13,952 bases of DNA from contig CAZMRA010000126.1 in the NCBI GenBank assembly GCA_964568485.1, positions 1 through 13,952 of the forward strand. Reading direction: 5' to 3'. Of this stretch, positions 1 through 6,638 are shown piece by piece. The notes beneath the pieces were generated by a model. The model worked only from the letters and a program-made list of their open reading frames with translations. It made no database searches and was not told the origin of the DNA. The translations under genes were made by a program, and so were the position numbers. Every line of letters starts with the position of its first letter. Positions within the stretch are counted from its first letter, which is position 1. The stretch is from CFX5 sp964568485 (GTDB lineage Bacteria; Chloroflexota; Anaerolineae; Caldilineales; Caldilineaceae).

Positions 1-542
1 GCAGCATGGACATTCTAGATAATATTGTGCCCTACATCGGCGGTGAAGAGACCAAAGTCGAACAGAAAGAGCCCCACAAGTTGCTCGGTGCACTGGCGGG
101 GGATCATATCCAATATGCCGATTTTGTGGTCAGCGCCCATGGCAATCGTGTCCCTGTGCGTAACGCCCACTTGGAAGCGATCAGTGTTGAATTTGAGACG
201 CAGCCTTCCGAAGAAGAGGTGCTCAACGCTTGGAAATTTTACGATCCGCTGCCGCAACAATTAAAGCTGCCGAGCGCGCCCCAACCAGCGTTGGTCTATG
301 ACGATCGGCCAGATCGCCCGCAACCCCGGTTGGATCGGCTGAAAGGGACGGTGCCAGGCATGACAACCGTGATTGGTCGCTTGCGGCCTGATCCACTCTT
401 TCATTGGAAATTCCTCTCCTTGGGGCACAATACCATTCGTGGAGCTGCTGGTGGTAGCATTCTCAATGCTGAATTGTTAGTGGCGCAAGGATATTTGGGC
501 GAAGAAATTGCAGCCCAAACGCGTTCCACTGAGTTTGCCTAG
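1..542 (+). CDS. asd: Aspartate-semialdehyde dehydrogenase, 3' part (truncated by window edge)
   Basis: This is the C-terminal half of aspartate-semialdehyde dehydrogenase, which reduces aspartyl phosphate to aspartate semialdehyde with NADPH in the lysine/threonine/methionine pathway in the cytoplasm. The reading frame is open to the left edge (first full codon at position 3), so the ATG at 6 is internal and the catalytic cysteine lies outside the window. About 179 residues are visible. Counting from that internal Met, NIVPYIGGEE (7-16), RVPVRNAHLEA with the likely catalytic His55, the proline-rich LPSAPQPALVY segment (88-98), and the C-terminal HNTIRGAAGGSILNAELL helix region (141-158) are signatures of the long archaeal/fungal-type Asd. 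They do not match the shorter E. coli type. The gene ends at TAG 540-542. Two perfect inverted repeats follow before the next promoter, so it probably ends its transcription unit. Family assignment is firm; regulation is not visible. Confidence 0.93.
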   Translation, partial: SMDILDNIVPYIGGEETKVEQKEPHKLLGALAGDHIQYADFVVSAHGNRVPVRNAHLEAISVEFETQPSEEEVLNAWKFYDPLPQQLKLPSAPQPALVYDDRPDRPQPRLDRLKGTVPGMTTVIGRLRPDPLFHWKFLSLGHNTIRGAAGGSILNAELLVAQGYLGEEIAAQTRSTEFA

Positions 543-557
543 CCGTAGATTTTGTCC

Positions 558-586
558 GGATTTATGCACGTTTGGTGGATAAATCC
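558..586 (+). repeat. Perfect 8-bp inverted repeat downstream of asd
   Basis: GGATTTAT (558-565) and ATAAATCC (579-586) pair perfectly around a 13-nt loop, 16 nt after the asd stop codon. No T-run follows. It may help end asd transcription or stabilise the mRNA 3' end. Function is inferred from position only. Confidence 0.45.
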
Positions 587-600
587 AGTGTCGACAAGGT

Positions 601-641
601 GCGAATTACAGGCCAAATGCTGTAAGTTGCCTGTAATTCGC
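601..641 (+). terminator. Candidate terminator / 3' hairpin of asd (no U-tract)
   Basis: GCGAATTACAGGC (601-613) and GCCTGTAATTCGC (629-641) form a perfect 13-bp stem with a 15-nt loop, 59 nt past the asd stop and 34 nt before the next -35 box. The sequence after the stem (CAGATAGACAATAATTG) has no run of T, so classical intrinsic termination is uncertain. A factor-dependent terminator, an mRNA-stabilising hairpin or an operator would also fit. The stem itself is unambiguous. Confidence 0.5.
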
Positions 642-674
642 CAGATAGACAATAATTGTGTATAGTTAATATTG

Positions 675-703
675 TTGCATCTTTTTGCGCATAGGGGTAC
701 AAT
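675..703 (+). promoter_or_regulatory. Sigma-70-type promoter for the HAD-family gene
   Basis: A -35 box TTGCAT (675-680) and a -10 box TACAAT (698-703) are separated by exactly 17 bp. Each box has one mismatch to the consensus. Transcription would start near 710 and give a leader of about 150 nt before the ATG at 859. It lies between the asd 3' hairpins and the structured leader. Confidence 0.65.
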
Positions 704-757
704 CGGAGGCAGTAGGATAGGCATACCTCGCTCAGGGGTTGTGTCTCGCGAGTAAGG

Positions 758-826
758 ATCTATCCATAGGAGGGCTGCGAAGCCCTAATTCGGAAGATGT
801 GGGCTGATGCGAATGTCTGGATAGAT
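758..826 (+). ncRNA. Structured 5' leader (candidate three-way junction cis-regulatory RNA)
   Basis: Within the predicted leader of the HAD gene, ATCTATCCA (758-766) pairs perfectly with TGGATAGAT (818-826), closing a 9-bp stem. Inside it lie a 6-bp hairpin AGGGCT/AGCCCT (771-776 with 781-786) capped by the GNRA tetraloop GCGA, and a 5-bp stem ATTCG/CGAAT (788-792 with 810-814). Together these form a three-way junction that ends about 32 nt before the start codon. I matched it by eye against the TPP, SAM, glycine, cobalamin, ydaO and T-box consensus motifs and recognised none. Regulatory function is inferred; only the pairing is seen. Confidence 0.4.
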
Positions 827-858
827 AGCAAGAGCGAAGCCACATACGCGGAGTAAGT

Positions 859-2073
859 ATGATCGTAGACGTAGCGACGGACGTTCGATTCAAACCTGAT
901 ACACCGATTATGATGAAAAACTTTGGCCGTGCCAGGCTTTCCGATTATTTTGGCGATTGGGTCATCTATCGCAATTTGGAGCCTTTGGATAAGCGGCTAC
1001 CTGGCATCAAAAATGCCGGGTATAAGATGGGTTTAAATGGTGACCAGATCCCGCGTAAACTTGACAAAGATTATGCCAAAGCCGCCAATTGGTTTGCGCA
1101 AGAAGCGCAACGGGTGCGAAAAGTAAATACACCGTTGCAGGAAGTATTGTGGATCGGCGATACGCTGCTCAACGATGGGCGAGCGTATCAAAATATGCGT
1201 GAGTACAGTGAGTGGCATGGCGCTTGTTTCATCGGCTCGGAAAAGCCCGATAAACCTGCGGCTGTTGAGATCGACGAAGAGTCGAATATCTACAGCGCAA
1301 ATCGCTGGTCAGCGCTCAGTAGCTGGGTTGCTTGGTTGTTGGACGCTGGGTTACGTGCCGACGAACGCACGGTGGTGATTGTCGATATCGACAAGACGGC
1401 GCTCGGGGCCAAAGGCCGCAACGATCAAGTAATCGATCAGGCCCGGTTGCAAGGGATTTATCGCACGATGGATGCTGTGCTGGGTAGCGACTTTGACCGC
1501 CGAGCCTTTGAAGAACAATATAACGAGTTGAACAAATCTCGTTATCACTTCCTCACCGGTGATAATCAGGACTATCTGGCCTATATCTGCCTCGTGCTAA
1601 ATACCGGCTTAGTGCGGTATGAAGAAATTTTGCCCGAAATCCAGAAGAAGAATCTGGAGAGCTTCGAGCAATTTGTGCGCTGGGTGGGCTATCGAATGCA
1701 CAGCACCGGCGTGAGCGAGGCGTTCCGTCAAGTGCACGAAGCGGTGGGGAACAGTGTCCGTCTGGGTGACCCAACCCCCTTCAAGCGATTCCGCCGCGAA
1801 GAGTTTCTGAGTACGCTTGAGCACATGGGGAATATGCCCGACGATGCTCCCGTGGATGCTTTGCTGCAGAACGAAATCACGCTCACCCAGGAAATTTGTG
1901 AGATCAGTGAGTGGTTTAAGGAGCGCGGCGCTTTATTGCTTTGCCTGAGCGACAAGCCAGATGAAGCATCTTATCCGCCGCCACAACAGGCCAGCCGATA
2001 CACGCCATTGCATAGAAGTGAGACCCATCGTGTGGGTACCAGCATTCGCGCCGAATTGGATGCGTTATCCTGA
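859..2073 (+). CDS. HAD-superfamily protein with permuted motif order, function unknown
   Basis: This 404-residue cytoplasmic protein has the hallmarks of the haloacid dehalogenase superfamily, usually phosphatases or phosphotransferases. Residues 95-106 (EVLWIGDTLLND) resemble HAD motif IV (GDxxxND). Residues 172-180 (VVIVDIDKT) match motif I with Asp176 as nucleophile and Asp178 as acid/base. Residues 359-367 (LLLCLSDKP) match motif II (Ser364) with a possible motif III Lys366. A helical region of about 150 residues between motifs I and II could be a cap. Motif IV therefore comes before motif I, the reverse of the usual order, which suggests a circular permutation or a remnant of a second HAD domain. 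The start ATG follows GGAG (850-853) by 5 nt; Met18/Met19 are less likely alternatives. It has its own promoter and leader upstream and a strong terminator downstream, so it looks monocistronic. The substrate cannot be predicted. Confidence 0.72.
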   Translation: MIVDVATDVRFKPDTPIMMKNFGRARLSDYFGDWVIYRNLEPLDKRLPGIKNAGYKMGLNGDQIPRKLDKDYAKAANWFAQEAQRVRKVNTPLQEVLWIGDTLLNDGRAYQNMREYSEWHGACFIGSEKPDKPAAVEIDEESNIYSANRWSALSSWVAWLLDAGLRADERTVVIVDIDKTALGAKGRNDQVIDQARLQGIYRTMDAVLGSDFDRRAFEEQYNELNKSRYHFLTGDNQDYLAYICLVLNTGLVRYEEILPEIQKKNLESFEQFVRWVGYRMHSTGVSEAFRQVHEAVGNSVRLGDPTPFKRFRREEFLSTLEHMGNMPDDAPVDALLQNEITLTQEICEISEWFKERGALLLCLSDKPDEASYPPPQQASRYTPLHRSETHRVGTSIRAELDALS

Positions 2074-2126
2074 AGACTTTTCCGCTGGTTAGCCGGAGTT
2101 CACCTTACTGATTTTATGGCTAGTCT

Positions 2127-2166
2127 GACCTACGATGCTTGCGTCGTAGGTCACTTTGTTTTGTTA
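2127..2166 (+). terminator. Intrinsic terminator after the HAD gene
   Basis: GACCTACGA (2127-2135) and TCGTAGGTC (2144-2152) form a perfect 9-bp stem with an 8-nt loop, followed by the T-rich tract ACTTTGTTTTGTTATT. It lies 54 nt after the stop codon and about 100 nt before the ftsH-like gene. The two genes are therefore probably transcribed separately. Confidence 0.8.
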
Positions 2167-2194
2167 TTAAGAGAGCATTGCAAGCTTAATGATG

Positions 2195-2241
2195 GCTCGC
2201 GGAGGTTCATTGATATGATCTGTGAGTCGCAGCGAGCTTGA
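2195..2241 (+). promoter_or_regulatory. Possible leader element with mini-ORF upstream of the ftsH-like gene
   Basis: GCTCGC (2195-2200) can pair with GCGAGC (2232-2237). The loop carries a strong Shine-Dalgarno-like GGAGG (2201-2205) spaced 9 nt before ATG 2215. This opens an eight-codon frame (MICESQRA) ending at TGA 2239-2241, 27 nt before the ftsH-like start. This could be a translated leader or chance. The SD of the main gene is AAGGG (2255-2259). I see no well-spaced promoter in this interval; TATGAT (2244-2249) lacks a -35 partner. Confidence 0.2.
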
Positions 2242-2268
2242 GCTATGATTAAATAAGGGTATTCGCCA

Positions 2269-4182
2269 ATGGCAAATGAACAAAAAAAATCACCCCCACC
2301 GCGTAAACCCAATCCCAACAATGGCGATGGTCGGTTGCCGGGCAACAATGGGGGGAACTTTGTCAGTCGCAATTGGTTCTGGGTGGTGCTGATCATTCTA
2401 GTCTTGATCGGCTCCCGCTTTTTATGGAATAGCCCAGCCAATGATGCCAATGTCTTGGGCTTGAATCGAGTTGCTGAATTGGTCGAACAAGGCCGGGTCG
2501 AACGGATCACGGTGCAGGGCGAGTCGATCACCATCTACACCTCGAACAATGATCAGCCTTTGCGCAGCCGCAAAGAGAATGATCAGAGTTTGCTCGAAAC
2601 TCTGCGTACCTTTGGGGTGAGCCCCGATCGGCTTGAAAACTTGCCGATTGAAATTGAGAGCGCGCCCAACAGCGCCGTGATCTTCAATTGGTTGATCATG
2701 CTGCTGCCGATGTTGCTGATCTTCGGATTCTTTATCTTCATCATGCGTCAAGCCGGTGGCGGAGGTCAGAATCGGGCGATGCAATTTGGGCGGAGTCGAG
2801 CTCGCAAATTAGAAAATGCCGATCGTCCAACCGTGACGTTTGAAGATGTCGCCGGGGCCGACGAAGCCAAACAAGAGCTGGAAGAGGTTGTCGAGTTTCT
2901 CAAAGAGCCGCAAAAATTTGCCGCACTGGGGGCACGTATCCCCAAAGGCGTCTTGATGGTCGGGTCGCCAGGTACAGGCAAAACGTTGTTGGCCAAAGCG
3001 GTTGCCGGTGAAGCAGGCGTTCCATTCTTTAGCAGCTCTGGTTCTGAATTTGTGGAAATGTTCGTCGGTGTCGGTGCCAGCCGCGTGCGCGATCTCTTTG
3101 AACAAGCCAAAAAGAATTCGCCTTGCATCATCTTTATTGACGAGATCGACGCTGTTGGCCGTCATCGCGGGGCTGGTATGGGTGGTGGTAACGATGAGCG
3201 AGAACAGACTCTTAATCAAATTCTGGTCGAGATGGATGGTTTCGACACCGATACCAATATTGTGATCATCGCCGCTACGAATCGCCCAGATATTCTCGAC
3301 CCGGCCCTGCTCCGCCCTGGTCGCTTCGACCGCAAAGTCATGGTTGATCGGCCGGACCGCCGCGGGCGTGAAGAAATTTTGCGGGTACATGCTCGTGACA
3401 AACCGCTTGCGCCGGATGTGGATCTGGCGATTATTGCGGCCCAAACGCCTGGAATGGTCGGCGCAGATTTGGAAAATCTGATCAATGAAGCGGCAATTCT
3501 GGCAGCGCGGCGCAACAAACGCTCCATCGGCATGGCCGAGATGGTCGAATCGATCGAGCGGGTGATGGCTGGCCCCGCGCGGCGTAGCCGGGTACTCGAT
3601 CAGAATGACCGGCGGCTGAGCGCCTATTATGAAACAGGCCGTGCGCTGGTGATGGATAGTCTCGAACATGGCGATGGCGTGGGCAAGATCACCATCGTCA
3701 GCCGTGGCCAATCCTTGGGCTATGTCATGCCGGTGCCCGAAGAAGATCGCAGTTTGCGCAGCCGCGCTGAATACGAAGATACGATCACCAGCTTGTTGGG
3801 TGGACGCGCCGCCGAGGAACTCGTCTTAGGCGAGCCTTCTTCCCGCGCTGTCAACGACTTGGAGCGAGTGACTAAGATTGCCAAAGCCATGGTGACGCGC
3901 TTCGGCATGAGTGATTTGGTCGGCCCGCTGCAGCTCAACCAGGGAGATGCCAATCCGTTTTTGGGGATGGATATCGGTGAGCAACGCAATTACAGCGAAG
4001 AGATGGCCCGCAAGATCGACCAAGAAGTGCGGCGCATCATTGAAACCGCTTACGAGCGTGCCAAGTCAATCTTGAATGAACGTCGCGATAAGTTAGTTTT
4101 GATCGCTGAACATCTCTTGGAAAAAGAAGTGATCGAACGCCAAGAGTTCCTGCAGCTGTTGGAAGCCCCGGCATCTGCTTAA
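2269..4182 (+). CDS. ftsH: FtsH-family AAA+ membrane protein lacking the HEXXH zinc site (predicted pseudoprotease)
   Basis: This 637-residue protein has the full FtsH layout. A proline/asparagine-rich cytoplasmic tail is followed by TM1 (about 36-52), a short extracytoplasmic domain, TM2 (about 139-159), an AAA+ module and an M41-type C-terminal domain. The ATPase looks intact: Walker A GSPGTGKT (232-239, Ser in place of the usual first Pro), Walker B CIIFIDEID (286-294), pore motif FVG (265-267), and the second region of homology with arginine fingers Arg349 and Arg352. Where active FtsH has YHEAGHA, this protein reads YYETGRA (453-459). Both zinc-binding histidines are replaced, by Tyr454 (TAT, 3628-3630) and Arg458 (CGT, 3640-3642). 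Each change is one base from CAT. Glu455 and the third ligand Asp530 (in NDLERVT) are kept. The frame is otherwise uninterrupted and well conserved, so decay is unlikely. I infer an ATP-driven unfoldase/chaperone or a non-catalytic subunit of a mixed FtsH hexamer. A catalytic paralogue should exist elsewhere in the genome. Confidence 0.93.
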   Translation: MANEQKKSPPPRKPNPNNGDGRLPGNNGGNFVSRNWFWVVLIILVLIGSRFLWNSPANDANVLGLNRVAELVEQGRVERITVQGESITIYTSNNDQPLRSRKENDQSLLETLRTFGVSPDRLENLPIEIESAPNSAVIFNWLIMLLPMLLIFGFFIFIMRQAGGGGQNRAMQFGRSRARKLENADRPTVTFEDVAGADEAKQELEEVVEFLKEPQKFAALGARIPKGVLMVGSPGTGKTLLAKAVAGEAGVPFFSSSGSEFVEMFVGVGASRVRDLFEQAKKNSPCIIFIDEIDAVGRHRGAGMGGGNDEREQTLNQILVEMDGFDTDTNIVIIAATNRPDILDPALLRPGRFDRKVMVDRPDRRGREEILRVHARDKPLAPDVDLAIIAAQTPGMVGADLENLINEAAILAARRNKRSIGMAEMVESIERVMAGPARRSRVLDQNDRRLSAYYETGRALVMDSLEHGDGVGKITIVSRGQSLGYVMPVPEEDRSLRSRAEYEDTITSLLGGRAAEELVLGEPSSRAVNDLERVTKIAKAMVTRFGMSDLVGPLQLNQGDANPFLGMDIGEQRNYSEEMARKIDQEVRRIIETAYERAKSILNERRDKLVLIAEHLLEKEVIERQEFLQLLEAPASA

Positions 4183-4188
4183 ATCTGT

Positions 4189-4217
4189 ATCCGCAACCAA
4201 TCAATTTGGTTGCGGAT
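4189..4217. terminator. Hairpin between convergent ftsH-like gene and psuG
   Basis: ATCCGCAACCAA (4189-4200) and TTGGTTGCGGAT (4206-4217) form a perfect 12-bp stem with a 5-nt loop, 6 nt after the ftsH-like stop codon and 37 nt before the psuG stop. It could serve both strands. Neither side has a strong T-run. A second, smaller inverted repeat, GTCTCG/CGAGAC (4230-4235 and 4248-4253), lies between it and psuG. Confidence 0.65.
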
Positions 4218-4254
4218 CATGTATAATTTGTCTCGCAAGAGATAGCTCGAGACC

Positions 4255-5133
4255 CTAGACAGAATTGAGCGCTGCCTGCAGCGCAAGCGCAATGCCCGCG
4301 GCAACGCGGGCATTGTTTTTTAACAAGGCCAGATTGGTCTGCAGGCTGCGTTCTCCGGTCAATTCGCTCAAACGGCTCAACAGAAAAGGGGTGACTTCGG
4401 CCGAGCGCAGACTGCGCGCCTCAGCTTCGGCGATGGCTTGCGCGATGTGCGGCTCGATCTCTGCCGCGGGGATCTCATCTTCTGCGGGCACGGGTACGGT
4501 CACCAACAAGCCACCGGGCAAGCCCAGTTGCTGTTTGGTCCGCCAAAGCTCGGCGACCTCTGCTGGTGTATCACAGCGGATATCTACCGGTAGCCCGCTG
4601 GTCCGGCTATAAAAGGCCGGAAATTCATCGGTGCCATAGCCAACGACCGTCACGCCGCGCGTTTCCAGATATTCCAAAGTGGCGGGCAGATTTAAAATCG
4701 CCTTAGCCCCGGCACAGACAACAATGACGCCGGTCTGAGCCAACTCTTCCAGATCCGCGCTGATGTCGGTGCCATCCCCGCGATGCACACCGCCGATGCC
4801 CCCGGTGGCAAAGACTTCGATCCCATGGCGGGCAGCGATCCACATGGTAGTAGCGACGGTGGTGGCACCCGTCTGGCGCCGTGCGACCACAATCGGCAGA
4901 TCGCGGCGGCTCACTTTGCGCACATTGGTGGCCGTGGCCAGGTATTCCAATTGCGCCGGGGTCAATCCGGCCGTCAATTCTCCGTCCAAAATGGCGATGG
5001 TGCGCGGTTCCGCGCCCTGCTCGCGGATAATCTGCTCCATCGCTTGGGCCAGCACCAGGTTATGCGGATAGGGCAGGCCATGCGCAATGACGGTTGACTC
5101 GAGGGCCACAAGGGCAGGTGAAGGTTGGGTCAT
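4255..5133 (-). CDS. psuG: Pseudouridine-5'-phosphate glycosidase
   Basis: This 292-residue protein matches PsuG, which cleaves the C-C glycosidic bond of pseudouridine 5'-phosphate to uracil and ribose 5-phosphate in the cytoplasm. Visible family motifs are ALESTVIAHGLP with catalytic Glu12, KVSRRDLP (Lys73), FATGGIGGVHRG (108-118), the manganese-binding DISADLEEL segment (123-131), CAGAKAILNLP with the catalytic Lys144, GYGTDEFPAFY (165-175), EVTPFLL (246-252) and LLKNNA (270-275). Length is normal for the family. A Shine-Dalgarno AGGGAA sits 5 nt before the ATG. It follows the tRNA-editing gene on the same strand with a 64-nt gap, so the two are probably co-transcribed. The usual partner, pseudouridine kinase (psuK), is not in the window. 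Confidence 0.95.
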   Translation of the reverse strand: MTQPSPALVALESTVIAHGLPYPHNLVLAQAMEQIIREQGAEPRTIAILDGELTAGLTPAQLEYLATATNVRKVSRRDLPIVVARRQTGATTVATTMWIAARHGIEVFATGGIGGVHRGDGTDISADLEELAQTGVIVVCAGAKAILNLPATLEYLETRGVTVVGYGTDEFPAFYSRTSGLPVDIRCDTPAEVAELWRTKQQLGLPGGLLVTVPVPAEDEIPAAEIEPHIAQAIAEAEARSLRSAEVTPFLLSRLSELTGERSLQTNLALLKNNARVAAGIALALQAALNSV

Positions 5134-5197
5134 AGGGCTTCCCTAGGTTGAATCAGCAAATCGTATCGACGGATGTTGGTTGAGCAAGGGCGCACCT

Positions 5198-6421
5198 TCA
5201 GCTCCGGGCGAGTGCGGATTGGCACATAGCCGCGGCCTGGCTCAACAATTGCTCGCCCAACGCCGGATCGGCGACGCCTCCTTGGGCGAAGTCAGGCCGG
5301 CCACCGCCTTTCCCACCGACCGTCTGCAACAGCTCGCGCAGCAGATTCCCCACGTGCAGATCGAGATCCGCCGAGCGCGCCAGCAGCAGTGTCAGTTTGT
5401 CCCCCACGGTCGTCGCCAAACAGAGGACCACTTGAGGCTGCTGTTGCAGATGAGCGGCCAAGCCGCGCATTTCCTCGATGGCCCGGTCTGGAAAGAGCTG
5501 CGTGATCAACCGGACTTCGGCGGCGTGGGTTGCTTGGGCCAGCAACTCTTGGGCTTCGAATTGTAATAGCTGGTGCGTCAATTGGTTGGCCTGTTGTTGC
5601 AAGGTTTTGATCTGCAGCAGCTGCCGTTCGATCACTTGCGGCAACTCGGTAAAATCGGTGCTGGCCTGCTGGGCCATGGTTTGCAGCAACGTATGTTTAT
5701 GCGCATAGTCATGGAGGGCTCGCCAGCCACACAGGAACGAAAGGCGGGTCTGTCCACGGCGGCGCTCTTGTTTGATCAGCTTGATCGGCCCAATCTCGGT
5801 CGTGGTGCGCACGTGGGTCCCGCCACAGGCGGAATAATCAAAGCTGTCAATCTCGACAATGCGGATCTGCCCGTGCACCTTGGGCGGACGGCGCAAGGGA
5901 ATGGTGTGCAGTTCTGCTTCGTCAACTAGGTAAGCTTTGATGGGTAACCCGGCGTAAACGAGCGCGTTGGCGGCTCGTTCAATCTCCGCCAGTTGCGCCG
6001 ACGAGATGCTTCCCACCGCCAGATCGACCGTGGATTCGCTTTCGCCGAAATGAACCGCCGTGGTCTCCCAGCCAAACTCTTGATAGACCAGTTGTGAGAG
6101 CAGATGTTGCCCCGAGTGCTGTTGCATGTGATCGTAGCGCCGCGGCCAATCAATCACCCCAGGCACGGATTGGCCCGGTGCCAACTCGGTTGTTGGAACG
6201 GCTAGCACGTGCAACACCGTACCATCCTCGCCCGCCTGCACGTCGATCACCGGCAGATCGGCCAAGCGGCCGAGATCATGTGGTTGGCCGCCCGAAGTGG
6301 GGTAGAAATAGGTGGCATCCAGTTGAATTGCCACTTGGTCGGTCAGCATTGTCACGGCTGTGATCGTCGCGGTAAACTCGGTTTGATAAGCGTCGTGGTA
6401 GTAGAGACGCTGCGTGGTCAT
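5198..6421 (-). CDS. AlaX-type alanyl-tRNA editing protein with DHHA1 domain
   Basis: This is a free-standing editing protein related to the editing and C-terminal parts of alanyl-tRNA synthetase. It hydrolyses mischarged Ser- or Gly-tRNA(Ala). From the chosen start (407 residues), YPTSGGQP is at 40-47, the zinc motifs HSGQH (102-106) and CGGTH (199-203) supply His, His, Cys and His, a Gln/Leu-rich coiled coil lies at about 240-300, and the DHHA1 glycine loop GGKGGGRPDFAQGG lies at 369-382. This is the long AlaX form. The frame is open up to an ATG at 6466. I chose 6421 (MTTQRLYYHD) because family members begin near YYHD and GGACGG is suitably spaced. The 6466 ATG also overlaps a plausible -10 box. 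ATG 6427 is possible. It is upstream of psuG on the same strand. Confidence 0.92.
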   Translation of the reverse strand: MTTQRLYYHDAYQTEFTATITAVTMLTDQVAIQLDATYFYPTSGGQPHDLGRLADLPVIDVQAGEDGTVLHVLAVPTTELAPGQSVPGVIDWPRRYDHMQQHSGQHLLSQLVYQEFGWETTAVHFGESESTVDLAVGSISSAQLAEIERAANALVYAGLPIKAYLVDEAELHTIPLRRPPKVHGQIRIVEIDSFDYSACGGTHVRTTTEIGPIKLIKQERRRGQTRLSFLCGWRALHDYAHKHTLLQTMAQQASTDFTELPQVIERQLLQIKTLQQQANQLTHQLLQFEAQELLAQATHAAEVRLITQLFPDRAIEEMRGLAAHLQQQPQVVLCLATTVGDKLTLLLARSADLDLHVGNLLRELLQTVGGKGGGRPDFAQGGVADPALGEQLLSQAAAMCQSALARS

Positions 6422-6464
6422 AGACATCCGTCCGGGCTTGAATGTTCTCGTCCTTAAGCTGTGC

Positions 6465-6492
6465 ATGATACCGGAGCGCGCACCATTCGCAA
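6465..6492 (-). promoter_or_regulatory. Possible promoter of the alaX-like/psuG unit
   Basis: On the minus strand, TTGCGA (6492-6487) and TATCAT (6470-6465) are spaced by 16 bp. Transcription would start near 6458 and leave a leader of about 35 nt before the ATG at 6421. The match is moderate, and its position argues against the upstream ATG at 6466 as start codon. Confidence 0.35.
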
Positions 6493-6552
6493 AATTATGC
6501 CCGCTGGGCTCGTGCGGTGGTTTTCAATCCACTGAACTCTTCCGCAAAATGA

Positions 6553-6581
6553 TTGCTCGCAAGCGACGTGGCGGCTATAAT
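6553..6581 (+). promoter_or_regulatory. Promoter of the SDR gene
   Basis: TTGCTC (6553-6558) and a perfect TATAAT (6576-6581) are separated by 17 bp. The predicted start near 6588 gives a leader of about 50 nt before the ATG at 6639. Of the promoters in the window it has one of the best -10 boxes. Confidence 0.7.
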
Positions 6582-6638
6582 GGGCCAACCAGCCAGTAGT
6601 CAATCCATAAAATTAAAATCATTGAAGAACGGGGAGCC

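Noticed and set aside
704..858. Known riboswitch (TPP, SAM, glycine, cobalamin, ydaO or T-box) ahead of the HAD gene
   Set aside because: GGCTGATG and GCGAAGCC briefly resemble parts of known elements, but the remaining conserved cores are absent. Only the generic structure is reported.
2809..3711. 300-codon open frame on the minus strand opposite the ftsH-like gene
   Set aside because: The plus-strand frame carries unmistakable AAA+ motifs. The antisense translation has low-complexity composition, no ribosome binding site and no family resemblance; it follows from codon bias of the real gene.
2269..4182. FtsH-like gene as a decaying pseudogene
   Set aside because: The frame is full length, ATPase motifs are intact, and the C-terminal domain is conserved apart from the active-site changes. 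A pseudoprotease fits better than a pseudogene.
5198..6466. Longer AlaX-type protein starting at ATG 6466
   Set aside because: The extra N-terminus does not resemble the family, the ATG has no ribosome binding site, and it overlaps a plausible -10 box.
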